In this document: positions 7,578 through 17,672 of the stretch, one piece after another
How the letters are laid out: each line of letters starts with the position of its first letter
Position numbering within the stretch: the stretch's first letter is position 1
Assembly: GCF_003289945.1 (NCBI RefSeq)
Contig: NZ_QMBP01000004.1
Location: 310,001 to 374,000 of the forward strand
Direction of reading: 5' to 3'
Length of the DNA: 64,000 nt
Origin: Mesorhizobium hawassense
GTDB taxonomy: Bacteria; Pseudomonadota; Alphaproteobacteria; Rhizobiales; Rhizobiaceae
Made by a program: the position numbers and the translations under genes
The notes under the pieces: generated by a model
What the model saw: only the letters and a program-made list of their open reading frames with translations
Database searches by the model: none
What the model was told of the DNA's origin: nothing

Positions 7578-9476
7578 TCAGGACTCTCCAAGCCAGAATG
7601 TATCCGGCATGTAGACACCGAAATAGGCGGTCGGGTCGTAGCCGTAGAGGGCCTTGTCAGGCAGATTGCGCAGCCGCGAGGATGCCAGAACCGGCTGGTC
7701 CGTTCCGTTCACCGTGCCGATCGAAAACACCTGATCGGTGTAGATCGACAGCATTGAATTCCAGATTTCGGCGCGCTCCGTGGCCCCGGTCGATGCGTTC
7801 CAGCGCTTGAGCAGAGCCATCAACTCGACCACGGGCGGAAGATCGGGCGCCTCGCCGGCCGTGCCATGAGACAAGTAGTGGGCACCCCAGAGCGGCCATT
7901 GCAGCTGGTCGTCGATGGTGGGAGCCAGCTGGTACGGATTCATGTCGGCGGTCGGCACGCCATTGTCGATGCCCGACCATATCGACATCATGATCTCGCC
8001 GCCAAGCGCGCGGCTGCGGAAGATGTCGCGCTGTGAAGTCCGGACGAACAGCGCGATGCCGATCTGGCGCCAGTGATCGGTGATGAGTTCGAGCGCGTCG
8101 GTTTCCAGTGTGCTTTCGCCGGCTGTTTCCACGATGATTTGCGCCGGGCGTCCGTCAGAAAGGATCCGCAGGCCGTCGTCGTCACGTGTCTGAAGCCCGA
8201 CCTCGTCGAGCAGGGCATTGGCCTGGTCGGGATCATGGGCGACCCAGGCTTTCGCGAATTCCGGCCGGTAGAGCGGGCTCTCCGGCAGGACCGTATCGGC
8301 ACTTTCCTGCGCCAATCCGTAGAACACGGCCAAATTGATCTCGCGCCTGTCGACGGCGAGCGAGAGGGCGCGACGCACGCGCACGTCACGAAAAAGGCCA
8401 CGCCACACCTGGTCGGAACAATTCAGGTTGGGCAGCAGCGCCAGCCGCGAACCCTGTGTGCGTTTCCACAGATGCATCTTCACCGGGTAACGCTTCTCAG
8501 CATCCTTCAGGAACGAGTAATCGGCAAAGTCAATTCCCATGCACTGCAGGTCGCTCTCGCCCGCACCGGTCTTGGCGGAAATGATCGCCGACGAGCTGAC
8601 ATTCATGATCACCCGGTCAACATAAGGCAGTTGCCGGCCATTCTCGTCTATTCGATGAAAGAACGGGTTCCGCTCGAAGACGAACTGCTCGGCCGGCGGC
8701 TTGGTCCGGTTCTGCCAGGGGTCGAGCGTCGGCAGTTCCGGGTTCTCCGGGCGATATTGCCGCGACATGCGGATATGCAGGAGCGTCCATTTCTTGGCCC
8801 TGTTCTCCTCCATCAGGCCGGCGAGCCTGAATGGATCCTGGTATTTCTTGTGGAACTGCTTGAGATAGGCGGCCGGCAGAACCAGTGATAGCGGCGAAGC
8901 GGCAGCGAGCTTGGGCAGGAAGTCGGGATTGGGCGCATCCCAACTATAGCGGACCGTCGAGGGATCGACGATCTCGAATCGCGGCGGCTTGCCGTCCGCC
9001 AGCAGGGTCGGGGCGAGCCCGCCTTGCGTAAGCTCATCGTTCAGCCAGACATCTTCCCAGCAATAGCGAAAATCCTCCGCCGTCAGCAGGCTACCGTCAG
9101 ACCATTTATGTCCTTCCCGTATCTTGAAAGTGAAGACGCGATCGTCCGCCACGTCGAAACTTTCGAGAATGTCGGGATGCAGGTTGAGCTTTTCGTCATA
9201 GCCGACCAGGCGGGCATATCCGTAGATCGTCATCATCCGGATATCTTTCTGGCTGCCGATGATCGTGCGCAGCGTGCCGCCATACTGGCCGGGCTGCCGG
9301 CCCATCGCAGCGAGGTTCAACACGCGCGGGCTCTTGGGCAGGCGTTCCGACAGTGCCGGCAGCGCCAGGGCCTTCAGCCGCGGCTGAAGAAATTCCGGCT
9401 CCAGATCGCCGGCGCGCGACGCGCTCGGCAGAAATGCCGAAGCCATGAGCCCAAGGACGGTGCGCCGGCTGATCAA
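7578..9476 (-). CDS. Extracellular solute-binding protein family 5 (peptide/opine type), Tat-type signal
   Basis: A ~632-aa SBP_bac_5 protein, longer than DppA and closer to YejA in size. I place the start at TTG 9476, which shares bases with the TGA stop of the ATPase gene (TTGA). From there the N-terminus reads [19 protein letters not shown], a twin-arginine signal; starting at the next ATG (9446) would remove the two arginines. The mature region shows GQYGGTLRTI, TFKIREGHKWSDGSLLTAEDF and VRRALSLAVDRREIN, all family hallmarks. The open frame continues upstream inside the ATPase gene, but that part is an out-of-frame shadow. It delivers substrate to the 5399-7575 permeases. Confidence 0.88.
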   Translation of the reverse strand: MISRRTVLGLMASAFLPSASRAGDLEPEFLQPRLKALALPALSERLPKSPRVLNLAAMGRQPGQYGGTLRTIIGSQKDIRMMTIYGYARLVGYDEKLNLHPDILESFDVADDRVFTFKIREGHKWSDGSLLTAEDFRYCWEDVWLNDELTQGGLAPTLLADGKPPRFEIVDPSTVRYSWDAPNPDFLPKLAAASPLSLVLPAAYLKQFHKKYQDPFRLAGLMEENRAKKWTLLHIRMSRQYRPENPELPTLDPWQNRTKPPAEQFVFERNPFFHRIDENGRQLPYVDRVIMNVSSSAIISAKTGAGESDLQCMGIDFADYSFLKDAEKRYPVKMHLWKRTQGSRLALLPNLNCSDQVWRGLFRDVRVRRALSLAVDRREINLAVFYGLAQESADTVLPESPLYRPEFAKAWVAHDPDQANALLDEVGLQTRDDDGLRILSDGRPAQIIVETAGESTLETDALELITDHWRQIGIALFVRTSQRDIFRSRALGGEIMMSIWSGIDNGVPTADMNPYQLAPTIDDQLQWPLWGAHYLSHGTAGEAPDLPPVVELMALLKRWNASTGATERAEIWNSMLSIYTDQVFSIGTVNGTDQPVLASSRLRNLPDKALYGYDPTAYFGVYMPDTFWLGES

Positions 9477-11368
9477 TGGCGTAGCTCGCTGACATTGGCC
9501 GTGCGTCGGGCCAGAACGAGGTGGCCGCCTCCAAGATCGAGCGGCGACAGCATGTCCTCTTCGCCCTCGTCGCGAAATTGCGGTCCCCATGCGCTGGTGT
9601 CGGAAGCGCCGCTGAGCTTCAGCGTCTTGAAATCCATCGGCCTGTCGAGATCGGGGAAAGGTACCGCGGCGACCAGTGAGCGCGTGTAGGGGTGGACCGG
9701 TTTCCTTAGCAGAATTTCGCGCGGTGCAAGCTCGACGATACGTCCGCCGCACATCACCGCGATGCGGTCTGCCATGTAATCCACCACCGCCAGGTTGTGC
9801 GATATGAACAGGTAGGTCAGGCCCAGTTCCTTCTGCAGGTCCTTCAGAAGGTTCAGGATCTGCGCCTGGACGGAGACATCGAGCGCCGAAACCGGCTCGT
9901 CGCAGATCAGGAGTTCCGGCCCCAGCGCCAACGCGCGCGCAATGCCGATACGCTGACGCTGCCCGCCGGAGAAACTGTGCGGATACCGCTTGATGAAGCG
10001 CGGATCGAGCCCGATTGCCTGCATCAGGCTCTTGACCGTGGCGAGTCTGGATGCGGCATTGCCACGTTGATGGATTTCCAGCGGCTCGCTCAAGATGTTC
10101 TCCACCGTCATGCGAGGTGAAAGCGACGAAACCGGATCCTGGAAGACCATCTGGATTTTTGCGCGCAGCTTGCGCAGGGCATCTCCCTCGCCCTCCCAGA
10201 CGTCGATCGGTCCATCGCGGCCGCTGAAGATCACAGAGCCACCGCTGGGGGTGACAGCCCGCATGAGGATCTTGCTGACGGTGGTTTTGCCGGATCCGCT
10301 TTCGCCGACCAGACCCAGGCACTCACCCCGCCTGATATCGAAGCTCACGCCGTCCACGGCGCGAACAGAGGTCTGATGATCCCCGCCGAACCATCCGGAC
10401 TTGCGGATGGTGAAGGTCTTCTTCAGATCCCTGACCGACAGCAGGATGTCGTCCGGCCCCTTCGACGCCGGCGCCGTCTGCTTGCCGAGCAGATTCTCGA
10501 CATTCACCGGCACCTCGCGGAGCGCCTTCAGCCTTTCGCCAGGCTTCAGCTCGAAATGCGGAACGGCTGCCATCAGGCCTTTCAGGTAAGGATGACCTGG
10601 CCGGCGGAATATCGCCTCGACAGGTCCCGCTTCCATGATCTCGCCGTGGTAGATGACGACCACCTCGTCGGCGACATTGGCGACCACGCCGAGGTCGTGG
10701 GTGATCAGCAGCATCGCCATGTTCAGCTTGGTCTGAAGCCCGCGCAGCAATTGCAGGATTTGCGCCTGGATGGTGACGTCCAGCGCCGTCGTCGGCTCGT
10801 CGGCGATCAACAGGGCGGGCCGGCAGATAAGCGCCATGGCGATCATGGCGCGCTGGCGCAATCCTCCTGAAAGTTCAAAGGGATACATATCATAGGCGCG
10901 CTTGGGATTCGGGAAGCCGACAAGGCTGAGCATCTCCTCGGTCCGTGCCTTGCGCTCCGCCCGAGCCATGGGCGTATGAATCTGCAGGGATTCGCTGATC
11001 TGGTTACCGATCGTGTGCAGCGGCGACAGCGATGTCATCGGCTCTTGAAATATCTTGCCGATGCGGCTGCCCCTCAATGCCCGGATTTCGGGTCCATCGC
11101 GCGCCATCTTCAGGATATCCTGCGTCGTGCCGGGCTTTTCGGGATCGGAGAACAGGATACGGCCACGAACATGGGCGGAGTTCGGCAAAATGCCCATCAC
11201 CGCCTGGCTGAGAACCGATTTTCCGGAACCAGACTCGCCCACTAGCGCGGTAACCTTGCCGGGCAGGACGCGAAGGTTTGCGCGCCTGACGGCATGCAGC
11301 GGTCCGCCGATGATGGCAAAAGAGATGCCAACATCTTCTATACGCAGCAGGTCAACACCCGAATTCAT
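9473..11368 (-). CDS. Fused double ATPase of an oligopeptide-type ABC transporter (OppD-OppF type)
   Basis: A 631-aa protein with two complete nucleotide-binding domains in tandem, like YejF or GsiA. Domain 1 has [12 protein letters not shown], a variant signature [16 protein letters not shown] and [13 protein letters not shown]; domain 2 has [28 protein letters not shown] and [13 protein letters not shown]. Each carries the C-terminal oligopeptide extension (for example [16 protein letters not shown]). ATP hydrolysis here powers uptake through the two permeases. ATG is possible at 11392 and 11368; I prefer 11368 ([13 protein letters not shown]), where the conserved domain begins. It is the first gene of the operon 11368-5399. 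Confidence 0.9.
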   Translation of the reverse strand: MNSGVDLLRIEDVGISFAIIGGPLHAVRRANLRVLPGKVTALVGESGSGKSVLSQAVMGILPNSAHVRGRILFSDPEKPGTTQDILKMARDGPEIRALRGSRIGKIFQEPMTSLSPLHTIGNQISESLQIHTPMARAERKARTEEMLSLVGFPNPKRAYDMYPFELSGGLRQRAMIAMALICRPALLIADEPTTALDVTIQAQILQLLRGLQTKLNMAMLLITHDLGVVANVADEVVVIYHGEIMEAGPVEAIFRRPGHPYLKGLMAAVPHFELKPGERLKALREVPVNVENLLGKQTAPASKGPDDILLSVRDLKKTFTIRKSGWFGGDHQTSVRAVDGVSFDIRRGECLGLVGESGSGKTTVSKILMRAVTPSGGSVIFSGRDGPIDVWEGEGDALRKLRAKIQMVFQDPVSSLSPRMTVENILSEPLEIHQRGNAASRLATVKSLMQAIGLDPRFIKRYPHSFSGGQRQRIGIARALALGPELLICDEPVSALDVSVQAQILNLLKDLQKELGLTYLFISHNLAVVDYMADRIAVMCGGRIVELAPREILLRKPVHPYTRSLVAAVPFPDLDRPMDFKTLKLSGASDTSAWGPQFRDEGEEDMLSPLDLGGGHLVLARRTANVSELRH

Positions 11369-11511
11369 TCCACACCAGCCCCACTCTGGCATATCCAGAA
11401 GGGGAGACTACCGCATTGTCAGCCGGGAGCAACTTGGATTCGAAACGGTCGCCAGCGGCGGAACCGGCGACCGGACTGCCTGCTGAAGGCGTTCGGATCA
11501 GATCGTGGCGT

Positions 11512-12852
11512 TTACTGGAGCTTGCTCAGGTCGCCTGCCGACAGCCGCGCGCTATCGCGGTGGAGCAACATGACCTGCTCTGCGTCCGATCTATGGTCGT
11601 AAATCGGCTCCAGCACGCCGTCTTGGTCGAGCACCGGAGCACCCGACAGATCGGGTGATAGCACCGTCAGCTTCTGCTTGATGCCGGCCAGTTCCTCGCT
11701 ACCGAGCGTCAGCCAGGTGTTGGCGCCGCAATAGCTGGCGAAGTCTTTGCTGGCGAGAACGCTGTGCGGATATTTCTTGGTCAGGGTCTGGAGGCGCTGG
11801 ACCTCGTTTACAGCCGAGCCGAAGGCGGAGAATGTGAGCCGGTCGGTAAGCCCGACATTGCCGAACATCACATTGCCGACATGCAGACCGATGCCGAATT
11901 TTATGGCGCCCAACCCCTGCTCCTTTCTGCGCAGATTGAGATCCATAATGCGCGCGCTGGCCTTGTGCGCTGCCGCAAGGGCAGCCTGGCAGGCGATCTC
12001 GGACTGCGAGCGGTGCCTTTCGCAAGGGTAGACGGCAATGAAGCCATCACCAATGAAACTCATGATCTGCCCGCCTTTGCGATTGAAAGGCGCGGCGACG
12101 GCGTCGAAGAACTGGTTCAGCGTATCGATATAGATTTCGCGGCCGGAGGTTTCGGCAAGTCTTGACGACCCGCGCATGTCGCCCATGACCAGCGCGGCGC
12201 GGATCGTGTCGCCCTCGCCGCGCTTGATCTGGCCGTCCAGCACGCGCCTGCCGGCGTCGCCGCCGAGATAAGTGGTCATCATGTTGTCGGCGAGCTTGGT
12301 GAGCACTGCCATCTTGGTTGCAATGGCGAGATGGTTCTGGATGCGCAGCAGCGCCGAAATCATGCTGTCGCTGAAGCCTCCAGCACTGTCGGTGGACCAA
12401 GACCCCAACATGCCCTGACTTGTGTTGCCGCTGAAGTGCTGGACGAAAGCCATGTAATCGGTGATGCCCATAAGCCGGAGTTCATCGAAAACAGGAAACT
12501 CCGGCGGTACCGACGGGTCGAGCCGGCGTCGCAGATGGTCGAGCTTGTTGCTGAGCAGATGGTAGTACGGGCTGGTCAGGAACCTGTCGGACGGCACGCC
12601 GTCATTTTTGCGGAAGCCTTCCACTTCCATGCCCTGGCCGCGAAGCCAGGTGAAGCCAAGCGCATCATAAAGCGGATGCAGCATCGAAAAACTCAAATGC
12701 ACCCGCTTCAGCGGCAGGCCGGCGGCGGCCAGCCGTTCACAAAAGCCCTTTACCAATGTCTCCAGGTCGTTGCCCGCCAACGCCGATTGGGTCAGCCAAT
12801 CGGCAACCTTGTCCATGAGAATGGGGGAAATTTCTGCTTGCGCTGTGCTCAT
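11512..12852 (-). CDS. Class III adenylate/guanylate cyclase, soluble
   Basis: A 446-aa protein from ATG 12852 (MSTAQAEISPILMDK); the frame extends to 13071, but the extension looks non-coding. The N-terminal ~210 residues form a domain common in rhizobial cyclases of this type (GLPLKRVHLSFSMLHPLY). The C-terminal catalytic domain has ALVMGDMRGSSRLAE, SFIGDGFIAVYP and GIGLHVGNVMFGNVG. The metal-binding Asp residues of GDMRGSS and GDG are present, so activity is expected. No membrane segment is visible. It lies downstream of the nucleotide-sugar dehydrogenase gene on the same strand with a 265-bp gap. Other cAMP-related genes lie a few kb away. Confidence 0.88.
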   Translation of the reverse strand: MSTAQAEISPILMDKVADWLTQSALAGNDLETLVKGFCERLAAAGLPLKRVHLSFSMLHPLYDALGFTWLRGQGMEVEGFRKNDGVPSDRFLTSPYYHLLSNKLDHLRRRLDPSVPPEFPVFDELRLMGITDYMAFVQHFSGNTSQGMLGSWSTDSAGGFSDSMISALLRIQNHLAIATKMAVLTKLADNMMTTYLGGDAGRRVLDGQIKRGEGDTIRAALVMGDMRGSSRLAETSGREIYIDTLNQFFDAVAAPFNRKGGQIMSFIGDGFIAVYPCERHRSQSEIACQAALAAAHKASARIMDLNLRRKEQGLGAIKFGIGLHVGNVMFGNVGLTDRLTFSAFGSAVNEVQRLQTLTKKYPHSVLASKDFASYCGANTWLTLGSEELAGIKQKLTVLSPDLSGAPVLDQDGVLEPIYDHRSDAEQVMLLHRDSARLSAGDLSKLQ

Positions 12853-13117
12853 GCCATCTCGAAACCCGTCGAAGACGGGCCATTCTCCTCTGATCTGCCC
12901 ACTACACAGTCCGCCAACGACCCAAGATAAGACCCTCGAAGTTAATGAGGCGGGCTTCCGCGGCAAAAGCCGGTGAAGAATTTCTCGAATGACCGTCCTT
13001 GCAGGCAAGGAACAGGCGTGACCGCATCTATTTCTGGAGCAATATGTGTAGAGGCTGCCGGCGGAGTGCAACCACGATCATGACATTCGGCAAAAGAATT
13101 TCCCGGCTCAGACGCCG

Positions 13118-14461
13118 TCAGGCCTTCACCACCGTCTCTCGGGCCAGCCCGAGGCGGCCAAAAACATTGCGTGTGTCGACGATCAGAAGGGCGTGATCAG
13201 CGATCGCCTGATAATCGATCGCGTCGTGGTCGGTCGCAACCACGACGGCATCGAAACCCTTCAAGGCCGCCTCCGTCAGTTCGACCGAGCGGCGCCCCTT
13301 GATCGCCATATGCTCCCGTGTGGTTGGGATCTCGCTAACATGCGGATCGTGGAATTCCGCCTTGCCGCCCCATTCCTCGATGAGTTCAATGAGCCGCAAT
13401 GAGGGGCTTTCGCGGATGTCGGGCACATTCTTCTTATAGGCGAGCCCGATGATGAGAATGCGCGATCGGCTGAGCGCCTTGCCGCGGCGCCGGTCCAGTG
13501 CTTTCGCCAGTTCATCGACCACATGACGCGGCATAGCCGTGTTGATCTCTGCCGCCAGCTCGATGAAGCGGGTCGGCAGTTCGTATTCGCGCGCCTTCCA
13601 CGTCAGGTAGAAGGGATCGATCGGAACGCAGTGCCCGCCAAGTCCGGGGCCAGGATAGAAAGGCATGTAGCCGAAAGGCTTGCTCTTTGCCGCCTCGATC
13701 ACTTCCCAGATGTCGATGCCCATCGCGCCGAACACGACCTTCAACTCGTTGACGAGGGCTATATTGACCGAGCGGAAGATGTTCTCCGTCAGCTTGACCG
13801 CCTCGGCAGTCGCCGTGGTGGAAACCGGAACGACGATTTTGACCACGCCTTGGTAGAAAGCCCGCACGAGCGTCGCCGCGTCTATGCCGTCGCCTGCCAC
13901 GACCTTGGGAATCGTCGCGACTTCAAAGCTGCGGTTGCCGGGATCCTCGCGTTCAGGCGAGAAGCCGAGGAAGAAGTCCAAATTCGACCGTAAGCCGGTT
14001 TCTTCCAGCATGGGCTTGATCACGTCGTCGGTGGTGCCGGGATAGGTGGTTGATTCGAGCACGATCAGCTGGCCGAGACGCAGATGCTTCGCGATGGTGC
14101 CCGCGGTGCTCCTGACAAAGGAGAGGTCCGGCTCACGGTTTTTCGTCAGCGGTGTCGGAACACAGATGACGATGACATCGCAGACGGCCAGTTCGGCGAA
14201 ATCAGCAGTTGCGCGGAACCGTCCGCTCTCCACCTGGTCGGCAAGGGCTGTCGACGTCACCGCCTCGATGTAGGATTTGCCGTTGTTCAGGCTCTCGACC
14301 TTCTGAGCTTCGATGTCGAAGCCGGAAACCGGGAAGCCGGCGCGTGCGATCGCAACCGCCAGCGGCAACCCGACGTACCCCAGTCCGATAACGCCGACTT
14401 GCGCGGCGCGCGTCGAAATCCGGTTTAGAAGACGGTCATATATCGATTGTGGGGCGTCCAA
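13118..14461 (-). CDS. Nucleotide-sugar dehydrogenase (UDP-N-acetylglucosamine/mannosamine 6-dehydrogenase type)
   Basis: A 447-aa NAD-dependent four-electron dehydrogenase that oxidises the C6 hydroxyl of a UDP-sugar to a carboxylate. The N-terminal Rossmann motif GVIGLGYVGLP (residues 23-33) binds NAD. The catalytic cysteine is Cys278 in GPGLGGHCVPIDPFYL. The C-terminal UDP-binding domain begins with GLAYKKNVPDIRESPSL. The spacing and VIGLGYVGLPLAVAIARAG resemble WbpA/TviB/WecC-type enzymes acting on N-acetylhexosamines rather than UDP-glucose dehydrogenase, so the product may be a uronic acid donor for a surface glycan. The glycosyltransferase genes nearby support this. Confidence 0.88.
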   Translation of the reverse strand: MDAPQSIYDRLLNRISTRAAQVGVIGLGYVGLPLAVAIARAGFPVSGFDIEAQKVESLNNGKSYIEAVTSTALADQVESGRFRATADFAELAVCDVIVICVPTPLTKNREPDLSFVRSTAGTIAKHLRLGQLIVLESTTYPGTTDDVIKPMLEETGLRSNLDFFLGFSPEREDPGNRSFEVATIPKVVAGDGIDAATLVRAFYQGVVKIVVPVSTTATAEAVKLTENIFRSVNIALVNELKVVFGAMGIDIWEVIEAAKSKPFGYMPFYPGPGLGGHCVPIDPFYLTWKAREYELPTRFIELAAEINTAMPRHVVDELAKALDRRRGKALSRSRILIIGLAYKKNVPDIRESPSLRLIELIEEWGGKAEFHDPHVSEIPTTREHMAIKGRRSVELTEAALKGFDAVVVATDHDAIDYQAIADHALLIVDTRNVFGRLGLARETVVKA

Positions 14462-14574
14462 GAATCCGCATTCCCGTGAATTCGAACAGGCCCTCCGTTC
14501 CCATGGCGAGGCTCACCTGTCCCAAGAACCATGGCCGAGGCATATTGCGGAAGATCGATTTCCGCAAGCCGTCA

Positions 14575-15735
14575 TCAAACCGGCAGCTTGGCCTTCAGGC
14601 TTGCGGCAGCCATCGCATAGCCGCCGGCCGCGCCGTCGATGAAATGAACGTGATCGCGCTGCAGCGGCGAGGCGACGAGGCATGTCATCAAGGCTGATTT
14701 CTGGCGCTGCAGGCCATAGTTGCAGATGCCCGCCTCTTCCGCCTGTTTCAGCCGGTCTTCGATCCGCTGCAGCACATCCGCGTCGACGTCGATGGTCATC
14801 TTCAAGCCATCGTCGAACTTCCGGAAATCCGAATTGCTGGCCACGTCGCGCTTGTAGACCTTCGGATCGAAACTGCCGACCGTCCAGCCAAATCTGTCGG
14901 AGACGGCCGTAAGCGTCATCAGGAATATCACCCAGAGCTTCGACAGCCACCGCCGTCCTGGCGGCGCCACGGCCCGCGCCTCCACATCGAGGCCGGCGGG
15001 CAGCAAACTGTAGCCGGGCCCGTCCACCGGCACCGGGTGGCCATCGCGTTCCTGCCTGCCGGCAAGGGCGATGATGTCGGAAACCAGAAATTGAAAACCG
15101 CGCAAGTCGCGCGATGCACCCGGTATGGCTATGATCGAGACGATCTCGCCATGCCGTGCTTCGATCGGGTTCCAGCGGCAGGACAGGCCGGTCAGATCCG
15201 GCCGCGCGCCGGCCGGCGCAGGGTCGATGCGGTAGCGCCCGGCTTTCATCTCGGCCTCCGCCCAACTGCCGCCACCGCCGGCGAACATGGCATAGAAGAC
15301 CGCTTCGGAGGCCTGGAACCTCGCAACGCGAACGTCGAGGCCTTGCGCTCTTATATCCGTTATCGGCACGATTGCGGCACGCAAGGTCAGGTCCAGTTCG
15401 TCCGCCACCCATCTTTGAACTGCCGCCAGCGCGTTGCGGGTGATCTCCAACGCCGAGCCGGGAAACGCCACGAGCGCTCCGTCGCCGCCGAAGACAAAGG
15501 GAAGGTCTTGCCGGCCCAGCGCATTGAGCAACGCCGAAATGACGCTGGCGCCGGCCATATTGACGGTTTTATAGCGTCCGGCCTGGATCGCCTTGGTCGA
15601 GCCGACAATGTCGGCGGTGGCCAGCGCCCAGCCATCCGGGAGAGGCCGGTAATTGTCGATATCGGCAACGCTTTCGAACTTTGCGAAAATCGGCAAAGAA
15701 GCGACAAACGGGTCGGACACGGCGGTTGTTTCCAT
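14575..15735 (-). CDS. DUF3095 family protein with class III cyclase-like motifs
   Basis: About 386 aa from ATG 15735 (METTAVSDPF); ATG 15741 is an alternative. The protein belongs to DUF3095. It opens with LPDGWALATADIVGST, which resembles the first metal-binding motif of class III cyclases, and continues with FVFGGDGALVAFPG, which resembles the GDG motif. Both Asp residues are present, so nucleotide cyclase activity is possible but unproven in this family to my knowledge. A hydrophobic stretch KLWVIFLMTLTAVS lies mid-protein. It is divergent to the glycosyltransferase at 15828 across a 92-bp gap and follows the dehydrogenase locus. Confidence 0.75.
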   Translation of the reverse strand: METTAVSDPFVASLPIFAKFESVADIDNYRPLPDGWALATADIVGSTKAIQAGRYKTVNMAGASVISALLNALGRQDLPFVFGGDGALVAFPGSALEITRNALAAVQRWVADELDLTLRAAIVPITDIRAQGLDVRVARFQASEAVFYAMFAGGGGSWAEAEMKAGRYRIDPAPAGARPDLTGLSCRWNPIEARHGEIVSIIAIPGASRDLRGFQFLVSDIIALAGRQERDGHPVPVDGPGYSLLPAGLDVEARAVAPPGRRWLSKLWVIFLMTLTAVSDRFGWTVGSFDPKVYKRDVASNSDFRKFDDGLKMTIDVDADVLQRIEDRLKQAEEAGICNYGLQRQKSALMTCLVASPLQRDHVHFIDGAAGGYAMAAASLKAKLPV

Positions 15736-15827
15736 GAGCATCAGATAGCACATTCCACTGCTTGAAGGTGAAGTCGATCGTGCTTCGAAATTGACTTGCG
15801 CCGGCTTTCCGATGATAGGGTCCGGCG

Positions 15828-16910
15828 ATGCGAATTGCCTTCTACGCGCCGCTGAAGTCACCCAATCATCCCGTTGCCTCCGGCGATCGCCAGATGGCGC
15901 GGGCGCTGATCAAGGCGCTGGAGCATGGCGGGCATGACGTCGAACTGGCATCGGAATTTCGTGTGTATCTACGCGAGCCGGAGTCGAAAAGTTTCGATGC
16001 TCTCGAGATCGAGGCCCGGGAGGAAGCCGCGCGGCTGACAAGGCTCTGGGATCGTGACGGCAAGCCCGATCTCTGGTTCTCCTATCATCTCTATTACAAG
16101 GCGCCCGACCTGATCGGGCCCGAGTTGGCCTCGACCTTCGCTCTTCCTTATGTGACGGCGGAGGCCTCCCATTCGAGCCGCCGCAACGCCGGATTATGGG
16201 CCGATGCGCAAGCGCTGGTGGCTGGAGCCGTCGAGCAGGCCGCGCTAAACATCTGCTTCACGCAAAGGGATCGTCACGGACTGGCGGATGCAGTGCCCGA
16301 CGCCGCTTTTGGCATGCTTTCTCCCTTCATCGACACATCGGCATTCCGGGAAACGCCGGCACGGGGTTGTCCGACGCGCCTGGTTACCGTCGCCATGATG
16401 CGCCCGGGCGACAAAGTCGAAAGCTACCGCATGCTGGCGCAGGCGCTCGGTTCGATCGGCCACCTCCCCTGGACCATGTCGGTCGTTGGGGACGGGCCTG
16501 CCTGTGACGAGGTCAGGGCGCAATTCGCCGGCTTGCCCGCCAACCGTATCGAATGGCTTGGCGCGATTGAGCCAGCCGCCGTGCCGGATGTCCTCTACAG
16601 TGGGGGAATTTACGTCTGGCCGGGTTTCGGCGAGGCCTATGGGGTTGCCTATCTTGAAGCACAAGCCGCCGGCCTTCCGGTGGTAGCTCAGGACATTGCC
16701 GGCGTGCCGGAGGTCGTGCGGGATGGCCAGACCGGGTTTCTCACCCCGCCGGGCGATGTGGCGGCGTTCACTGCTGCCATCGAACGGCTTCTGACGCGTA
16801 ACGACGAAAGAACCCTCATGGCCGCAGAAGCCAGACGTTTCATCCTCGAAGAACGTTCCCTCCGTGCTGCAGCGGCGCATCTGGCCGAGCTTCTTGCGAA
16901 GATTCCATGA
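15828..16910 (+). CDS. Glycosyltransferase, GT4-like
   Basis: A 360-aa GT-B fold glycosyltransferase. The N-terminal domain starts MRIAFYAPLKSPNHPVASGD, the sugar-acceptor side. The C-terminal donor-binding domain carries VVGDGPACDEV, WPGFGEAYGVAYLEAQAAGLPVVA with the E(x7)E arrangement that contacts the nucleotide sugar, and ETGFLTPPGD-like DGQTGFLTPPGD. Donor and acceptor are unknown. It overlaps the following deacetylase-like gene by 4 nt (ATGA at 16907-16910), so the two are a translationally coupled pair and probably act on the same glycan. Confidence 0.85.
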   Translation: MRIAFYAPLKSPNHPVASGDRQMARALIKALEHGGHDVELASEFRVYLREPESKSFDALEIEAREEAARLTRLWDRDGKPDLWFSYHLYYKAPDLIGPELASTFALPYVTAEASHSSRRNAGLWADAQALVAGAVEQAALNICFTQRDRHGLADAVPDAAFGMLSPFIDTSAFRETPARGCPTRLVTVAMMRPGDKVESYRMLAQALGSIGHLPWTMSVVGDGPACDEVRAQFAGLPANRIEWLGAIEPAAVPDVLYSGGIYVWPGFGEAYGVAYLEAQAAGLPVVAQDIAGVPEVVRDGQTGFLTPPGDVAAFTAAIERLLTRNDERTLMAAEARRFILEERSLRAAAAHLAELLAKIP

Positions 16911-17671
16911 CATCCGATCAGATCTGGCAGCCCTTGGTCGAAGAACTGGCGCGCCGGCAACGGGCGGGCCGTAAGGCAGAGTTCTGGCTGCGCGACGACG
17001 ACGCCGTGGATCCGACGCCCGCGCTTGATCGGCTGCTCGACCTCAACGCTGAATTCGCGGTTCCGGTCACTCTGGCCGTCATTCCGGCCCTGACTGATGA
17101 GAAACTTGTCGTCCGGCTTGACGAGGCGCCGCATGCCACGGTCGCCATCCATGGCTGGGCGCACCGAAATCATGCGCCCGAGGACCAGAAAAAGCAGGAA
17201 CTCGGCGCGCATCGGCCGCGCGAGGCGGTGCTCGATGATCTGGCTCGCGGGCTCTCGCACATAACCGGCCTGCACGGCGCACGTGCCGTTCCGATGCTGG
17301 TGCCACCCTGGAACAGAATCGACGCCGGCTTGGTGTCCGACCTTGGGTCGATAGGATTTGCGGCACTGTCGGTCTTTGGGCCGCCGCAGCCGGCTTCTGT
17401 GGCGGTCATCAACAGCAACGTCGACATCATGGATTGGCACGGCACGCGCGGCTGCCGCGATCATGGCCTGTTGGTTCAGGCTATCGTCGCGCAATTGCGG
17501 CATGCATTCGACGGCGGCGAGCCGGTCGGCCTGCTCACGCACCATCTCGTACATGATGAATCGGCGTGGCTTTTCCTCGACCGGCTGTTCACGGTCACCG
17601 CGCGGACCGAGGTCTGCGCATGGCTTCCGATCAGGACATTGATCGAGCGCGGCGCCGGCAGAGGAAAATAG
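16907..17671 (+). CDS. Polysaccharide deacetylase-like protein
   Basis: A 254-aa protein of the NodB-like (carbohydrate esterase 4) superfamily in a shortened form. FWLRDDDAVDPTP has the acidic pair at the metal site, and AIHGWAHRNHAP supplies the HxxxH metal ligands. LVPPWNRID fits the later PPW motif. No signal peptide is visible, so it would act in the cytoplasm, unlike secreted deacetylases. It is translationally coupled to the glycosyltransferase before it, which suggests it deacetylates or otherwise processes an intermediate of the same glycan. Its 3' end converges on the hydrolase gene at 17673 with a single intervening base. Confidence 0.75.
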   Translation: MTSDQIWQPLVEELARRQRAGRKAEFWLRDDDAVDPTPALDRLLDLNAEFAVPVTLAVIPALTDEKLVVRLDEAPHATVAIHGWAHRNHAPEDQKKQELGAHRPREAVLDDLARGLSHITGLHGARAVPMLVPPWNRIDAGLVSDLGSIGFAALSVFGPPQPASVAVINSNVDIMDWHGTRGCRDHGLLVQAIVAQLRHAFDGGEPVGLLTHHLVHDESAWLFLDRLFTVTARTEVCAWLPIRTLIERGAGRGK

Positions 17672-17672
17672 C

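Noticed and set aside
9477..10322. N-terminal extension of the peptide-binding protein frame into the ATPase gene
   Set aside because: It is the second-frame shadow of ATPase domain 2; the signal peptide starts at 9476.
12867..12881. CCCGTC-GAA-GACGGG hairpin upstream of the cyclase at 11512-12852
   Set aside because: Short, with no T-run and no repeated copy; likely chance in high-GC DNA.
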